DNA of 64,000 nucleotides from Stratiolaelaps scimitus. Its lineage: Eukaryota; Arthropoda; Arachnida; Mesostigmata; Laelapidae. The DNA is taken from NCBI GenBank assembly GCA_019614645.1, contig JABWDB010000048.1, forward strand, positions 1,232,001 through 1,296,000, in the 5' to 3' direction. Under the pieces are notes generated by a model that was given only the letters and a program-made list of their open reading frames with translations, was not told the origin of the DNA and did not search any database. The position numbers were made by a program, and so were the translations under genes. This document shows, piece by piece, positions 58,119 to 64,000 of the stretch. The number at the start of each line of letters is the position of its first letter. The stretch's first letter is position 1.

Positions 58119-59184
58119 AAGCTTCGAATATACTCATTCAAACGTGCGAGCTTAACGAACGCTTCCGTTTGAACAAACTCATATATTATATTAACTATGC
58201 ACAGTGTTTTTCCTTAAATAGAAACTATGAGGAAAAAAATGGCTAATAACAAAAGTAACAATAATCATAATGTCTACAAGCGTAAATCACAGAGAAACTT
58301 CGGTAATATGGCTTAGTTGTTCTTGGTGGAACACCTTATGACCCCGGATGCCAATACGGATGCAGGTTACCCAATGACGAGCATATGCAGCTGTGTTGAC
58401 ATCTTAGAAAATTATCCACGTAATTTCTACGGGCACTCGGTTGGTGGAGCTGGCGGATTTTCATTTATTTGCCACTTCACTTAACCTTGACTAGATAAAT
58501 CCTCATACACCGTTGCTTCTATTTATTAATTAAAAAAAAAGAGGTACATTTTCTCCATTTTAACAAAAGTCCCCACCCGCTCCCTCTGCTCAGAGACACT
58601 TAAATATATTATACAAATGCTTATTGATGACACTGACCATTCACCAATCGTGAGAACACCAGCGCTAACGACAAAAAAACAAGGGTGAGCTATCCTCTCT
58701 CTCGCTCTCTTTTGCTCTTCTCGGTTTAACTATCTGTTATGAAGGTTGCCACTGTTATATGCAGATCATTTTCAATCATTGTTCTATTTTTTCGTTGTGG
58801 AGGCGGCGGCGGCGGCGTCACCACAGTTCACAACGCGCACTTTGGACCGACCCTTGTTCGGATTCGAGTCAGCTTTTACTCCATGATCCGCCAACACTAA
58901 CAACAAGAACAAAAGCAGCAGGCAGCCCGATATGATGACTCAGGTGATCAAGTCGTCGCTGGGACGCCTTGTCCCGTTAGCTTCCACTACAAACATTGTC
59001 TATAGCATACACATGTATATATATATATATATATATACATACATACATTCACGCATATATATCTAGTGGAATACAGTGTGCATTCGCGCTCACGGCAGCA
59101 AGCTCAGCATCAACTGGAACATAGCATATCGTGACAGGACGTATATATCCATGTACAGGAATCAGTGGCTTGTGCACTCATGTT

Positions 59185-59217
<33 letters not shown>

Positions 59218-59708
59218 ATATATATTTATAGCTTTTATATATATATATATATATATGTATATATGTAGCTTTTACGAATCTTAAAGCAACCGCTACTTCT
59301 GCAACTGAAGTATTTTCCGCTTCGCTTGTGTCCGTTCGTCGAATTCTTCTTCCCGTCTCATTTTCAATGGATACCATTTCTACCGTTGATCAGTACACGA
59401 AAGAATAATCAGCCTTTGCTGCTGCTGCTGTTGTTGCTATGGCCGCGCGTGTTGTTGTCTGTTAGCGGTTGGAGCTACGAGGTGACAGCCTCACAACGCA
59501 ATGGTAGGTACCTCCCATCATTTGCTGTCATGGTCATCATTATCAGTTGGAAAGAAAGCTGACTCTCAATGTTCAACCGGTAGTTGGCTGAAGTGTTGAA
59601 GTGCTGCTGTTCTTCCTGTGCTGGTGCCCCTGCTGCATGAGAATGCAGCGACGGATAAAAGCTACAAGCTGACCGCCCAGCCAATAGATTCCGTATACGA
59701 CTGAATGA

Positions 59709-59757
<49 letters not shown>

Positions 59758-59931
59758 AAAATATTTATATCATATACAATAATATTATAATAATAAATAA
59801 ATTCTTTCTACCGCACGCTACCCATGAGCGTTGTTGTTGTTGCTGTGTCATGCCAATTGGTCTGCCGGTTGGTCAGTTCGACCGAACTGCCTCCTGCACT
59901 CCTCCCTGCGGCCTTTGCTTAATTCGTATAT

Positions 59932-59967
<36 letters not shown>

Positions 59968-61230
59968 CTCTACCTATCTGCTTATCTGCTTGCCGTCTAT
60001 CTATGTGTCTATGTCGGGGACTGCTGATCGTCGTGCACTTCCGCCGACGAATCCCCCTCCTCCTCCTCCGTCAGCGCCTACTGCTGTTACCTCTAGTCAG
60101 TCCACGGGTTAGCATCGGCTGGAGGCAGAGTTCGAAAGGTCCCGCCGTCCCGTTTGCAATTCGGATATAGAAGCTCATAGTAGACAACATTCGATGACTC
60201 GGACGCGAGCCGCAGCAGCGGCATCAGCATGACGCTGCAGATGCTGCCTTTGGCCCGGCCACTTGCTCGCTCGCTTGGTCGGTTTGCGCCCAGTCAAGTC
60301 GGATAGATAGAATACATAGCTAGTTAGTTGTCTATGTATATATTATATGTATGGATATATTGATGTCTCGATGGCCGAGTGAGCGTATGCTACTACCCCG
60401 CTAGCGGGAGAACAGACCTCAATGGAAAGTCGTTCTTGTATTGGTAAACTGCAGTTCGCGCGTGGGTCGATAGCTCGATCCGGCGAAGCTAACGAGATAC
60501 AATGACGAATCACAGGTCCGGCTCAAGATCAGATCTCGCATTAGCGCCGAGAAAGCGAGCACCCATTGAAGCTTGCTGAGGGCGGAGGTGGCTTGACGGC
60601 TCGGCCGACGCTTGATAAAGGTGAGAAGATGCTTAAGTGAAGCCAACCAATAACGCCGATTACTTGTTCCATTGTCGGACAATACCATAATGATAATACT
60701 AATAATAATAATAATAACGAGTGACGGCAACGACAAAATATCAATGAACTACTAGTGACATCCGTAGTCACAGTATGATACAACAATCATTAAACAAGAG
60801 CTCTCGATTTCTTGCGAAGTGATACAACGACAATAGCAGCACATGCAGCCCCCCCCCCGTCGCCACACTAATGACAGTAATCGCTCTAAATACAAATTCA
60901 TCCACAGTGTCCACTATACACAGTCTTGCCATGTACGGAATGACGTATGCCAGACGGGCAACAATGGCCTCGTCTGTAAAACAACACAACGCTCACATGT
61001 GTTCAGGTGCGCGTAGCCGATTACGATCTGTTGCAGAATGGTTCAAAGTGATTATGTCACTGTTTCGTACAGTTTCAGTGGTCGTCAATGACAACAAGAG
61101 GTTGTTGTTGTTGGGGGGGTGGGAGCGATATTTCGACGGGGAAGGCCCATAGCTGTGCTGGCACCGTCACAAATAGCTGTAACAGAAGTATTGCAATACA
61201 TTGCTAATACATATAGCGTATTGTATGCGT
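58119..61230. other. Spacer with many TA arrays
   Basis: TA arrays at 59014-59047, 59183-59266, 59710-59757 and 59926-59964; CTG tract at 59415-59432; (AAT)n at 60698-60717. No gene supported. Confidence 0.45.
60366..60420 (+). repeat. tRNA-Ser/Leu-like head fragment
   Basis: GTCTCGATGGCCGAGTGAGC carries a type II tRNA A-box pattern (TGGCCGAGTG), and CCCCGCTAGCGGGAG could be a variable-arm hairpin. No matching B box or acceptor stem follows, so it is a tRNA-derived fragment or the head of another SINE, not a tRNA gene. Confidence 0.3.
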
Positions 61231-61420
61231 CGAGCGGCCGGGTGGCGTGCTGGTGGTCGTGCGTGTATGCGTGTACGAGCGCCTTGGAGACTCGGAGGTG
61301 CTCACACGACGGAGTTCAATCTCCACCGTTGCACATTTGAGTTGAGCGGTTGTTCGTCCTACGAAACAATGCAAAAAACAAAAGCGGTATTCCGTAAATG
61401 TTTACTGTTAACGGCTGAGA
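61231..61420 (+). mobile_element. SINE-C copy
   Basis: GAGCGGCCGGGTGGCGTGCT, CGGAGGTGCTCACACGACGG, B-box-like GAGTTCAATCTCCACC, CCTACGAAACAATGCAAAAA, then GTAAATGTTTACTG. Confidence 0.75.
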
Positions 61421-61464
61421 GTCGGCCAAGGAAACATGATTATAGTATGTGTGTATATCTGTAT

Positions 61465-61492
61465 GTACAGGGTGTTCGAAAACTATAGCACT
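61465..61492 (+). mobile_element. Possible Tc1/mariner-type terminal inverted repeat
   Basis: TACAGGGTGTTCGAAAACTA, then TAGCACTC. ACAGGGTGTTC...AAA is a common terminus of Tc1/mariner-type elements and follows TA-rich DNA. No opposite terminus or transposase was seen within the window, so at most a broken end. Confidence 0.3.
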
Positions 61493-61658
61493 CTCTTTCT
61501 GCTTATTTGTCTCTCCCTCTCTCTCTAGTCCCCTCTGGCGACCTAAGCGTTTAAAGGAAACCTGTTGTTGAGTTATCTTTAATTATAAGTTTTAAATATA
61601 AGTTAAAAATTTGGACAATCCAACCTCCTAGTGAACTTTCCGTGCGATGGTTTTCTGC

Positions 61659-61663
<5 letters not shown>

Positions 61664-61715
<52 letters not shown>
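61664..61715. repeat. (TA)n microsatellite, 52 bp
   Basis: About 26 uninterrupted units. Confidence 0.95.
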
Positions 61716-61718
<3 letters not shown>

Positions 61719-62137
61719 CCGTATACCTTAGAATCCCATAAGTTTCGTTATGAAAAGTCAATTTTTATTCACTCATAATGTATTTGCTCGCACACTGCAT
61801 AGTGTCCGAACACAGTTACGCTGATAATTATCCTGCCGTTATAATTGCCGAGTATTAATCCCATGTTAAAAGTGTCACACGTGAGCTTTGTATATCTTTA
61901 TGAACAAGGCTTTTAGTAAGGTACTCATATATAATATATGATAAATATTTCGACACGGGGTGGGAGGGGGATTTTGCCATTTCAATATGGTTTTTAATAT
62001 TATAATATCAAATATATATATATATCCTCAGAATCACCTTTTATAATACTCTTGCAGTGCGCCTATTATTGTTTCATTGTAACTTAGGGGCAGGGGTCCA
62101 CTTGTCCTTCATTGCTTCACCGTTCCTTCCTCCTTCG
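61716..62137. other. Non-coding spacer
   Basis: Short TA tract at 62011-62025. Nothing else recognised. Confidence 0.4.
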
Positions 62138-62252
62138 AGGTAAAGGTAAGGTAAAAGTTTATTGGTTTATTAAAGGAGCTGCCATTTTACAATGCTTAAG
62201 CTCTCTTATATGTCATCACGCAGCGGGGCTCGAACCTGCGGTCTCTGGTATC
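62138..62252 (-). mobile_element. SINE-A copy, minus
   Basis: GTAAAAGTTTATTGGTTTAT, TAAAGGAGCTGCCATTTTAC, CTTAAGCTCTCTTATATG, B-box complement GGGCTCGAACCTGCGG. A well-kept copy; the head is lost past GGTCTCTGG. Confidence 0.85.
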
Positions 62253-64000
62253 GGCATCTTCACCGTACACTGAATACCTCGCGGTACCAACACGGCAGTT
62301 GACGAGAGAGTACCAGCTTGAGATGCCATATACGCCTTCTTCGAAAACTGGTCCCATGAGTAGACTCTGTCAGTTAGAATTTCCCTTCCGTCATCTGAGA
62401 TCAGAACCAAAAGGTCCGTCTATTGGTTTTAGTTTTGACGGAGGTGTCCCCGAGTGTGCTCAGTTTTGCTCGAGAAGTCGCCTCTGAAGGGCTTTAGCAA
62501 GAGTTTGTTTATAAAAATGGCTCAGCTCAATAGATTAGCATTTTGTTATATTGCATTTTGACTTGTCCTCTATATGTGGGATACGTGACCATTGTGTTTA
62601 GTTGACGACGAGAGTTACATGGAACATATGCTACGGAAGGTAAGCAGACAGATGTCTGTTGTTTGATTATAAATCAGTAATGGCAGAGATTTTTTTTTTT
62701 TTTGCAGTGGTCCGTCCATGTATTTGGTTGGACGCTTGAGATCCTAATGCACAAAAGTGAAACAAGGCATTTCTATGTAAACATTGAAATGAACTTCAAT
62801 CAAAGCTAAAATTAATTAGTCCATGATACAGGATACCGCTCGAACTGGCTAGTAATGACCAGCGCTGTCTATATAGCATCGATTTAAGATCCGAATCATC
62901 GCACCAGCGAAACCAAAACGCTCATTGCACGGGTGCTTTTTACAGCAGGAGCGCGACCCCGCCCCAATCCGCCATAGATGAAGCACACAGTCCCATAAGC
63001 AAATAGGGTGAATCAGCTAGCATCTAGTAGAACCGTCTTGTTCCACCTTGGCCTCTGTTGTTGGCCGCTGCTGCCCAACGTATGAAAACAAAAATTGACT
63101 TGGCTGAGAGCTTTATCGTCCTTCGCATTGAAAGGCAGAAAAGAAAAATAAAACTGAAAATTGAAAAGGTTCCGCCAGACGAAGACGACTGAGGGTCGGG
63201 CCCCCGAGGTTCTTACCCATTGATGCCTGCCCTTCTGGACAATGATGATCTTGATGGGACAAGGCTCATCACTTGTCTAAATTGACAGTCCTCAAAATAG
63301 AAGGAGGGGTATACGTGCCACTGTTCATCGCTCACCACGATCAGTGTTCGCTGCTTGGCCACCATTCTGTCTGCTGTTACCACCACTCGGCTTGTATATC
63401 GTGTGTATATAATGGCAATCACAGAATTGGCATTTGTCCAATGGCTGAAAAGGCCGAACGTAGTAAATAAGCGTAGTGCGCGTCGAGCGGCGCAGTTGAG
63501 ATATCGGCCTCCGCTATATTTCACTGGGCTTCAACCCTGGCCTATGGAGAACGAAAATAATTCGATATGGATGCTCCTTCATAACTATCCATAGAGGCCT
63601 TTCATGCTGGGGCACATGTTTAATGAAATATCTACTATTGTACGACTGATCAAACGCTGGACGCACTAATGGTTTCGAACCGCTGTAGTAATAATAATAA
63701 GTAAATATTATGCATCACGATGCCTGAGGGCCTTCTAATTGTTTGGATCAATGATCAGAAACCCTTTCTAAGCCGCATTCGAGAAGTCTACCATCGAGCT
63801 AATGGATACAAGTGGTACAGTATAATGACGTTGTCGAATCTTGATGTAAATATTGTAATAGAATAATAACAATAATACATTTTTCAGCTAACAGACTGTT
63901 CGATAATGTGATAAGATCGTCAAGAGGGATCCCCTCTAGGCATCTCCCAAGACTTGGAAACGTCGGGTCACGGGCTCCGGTCGAACACCAGGCCACATAC
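62253..64000. other. Non-coding spacer to window end
   Basis: A T run at 62691-62704. A short exon-like segment (62602-62639, reading VDDESYMEHMLRK, then a GGAAG|GTAAGC donor) is too small to call. No repeat-family copy recognised. Confidence 0.4.

Overview
The window looks like non-coding nuclear DNA from an invertebrate animal, most likely an arthropod. The case rests on four things: three families of tRNA-derived SINEs, non-LTR retrotransposon (LINE) remains, about forty (TA)n tracts, and many CAG/CAA (polyglutamine-type) tracts. A few arthropod-style TCAGTT initiator motifs point the same way. I cannot name the species. Nothing bacterial or organellar is visible: no operons, no rRNA, no intact tRNA and no CRISPR array. 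The longest open frames are 171 and 173 codons, close to what chance gives in six frames over 64 kb at this base composition, so frame length alone proves no gene.

Mobile DNA. The left edge (1-260, minus) holds the decayed C-terminus of a LINE polyprotein, with a recognisable GHG...YLHRI block and a CCHC zinc knuckle. At 19.9-21.2 kb (minus) lies a second LINE-like relic that keeps its 5' half: two ~160-bp 5' repeats and a frameshifted ORF1/gag-like frame, with no reverse transcriptase. A third decayed frame sits at 12.5-12.9 kb. The rest of the interspersed repeats fall into SINE-A (about 17 copies or pieces), SINE-B (5), SINE-C (about 9) and an unnamed repeat D (4 copies). These labels are mine. 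One SINE-B copy has a perfect 17-bp target-site duplication, and two SINE-A 3' ends are identical over 79 bp, so some of this activity was recent.

Possible genes. The best coding candidate is a set of three small plus-strand exons at 17465-17518, 17621-17708 and 19167-19264. They have good splice signals and matching phases, and encode a polyglutamine tract followed by a lysine-rich, low-complexity peptide. A second candidate is a first exon at 24352-24424 (hydrophobic N-terminus, CAG|GTAAGA donor) in a GC-rich stretch, whose phase happens to fit an exon-like segment at 40945-41137. Other weak candidates are at 28458-28741, 31358 (promoter), 37388, 52272 and 54391. If these are real, the window is mostly intron and intergenic DNA of genes with long introns.

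Layout: 0-12 kb repeats and microsatellites; 12.5-17.4 kb decayed frame, then SINEs; 17.4-21.3 kb candidate exons, a 15-bp minisatellite and the LINE relic; 23.8-24.6 kb GC-rich with a first-exon candidate; 25.6-32.4 kb SINE-rich; 34.2-37.7 and 40.9-41.5 kb GC-rich; 42-49 kb SINEs, repeat D and long TA arrays; 51.1-53.1 kb SINE-B and a GC-rich promoter-like block; 53-64 kb microsatellites with scattered SINEs.
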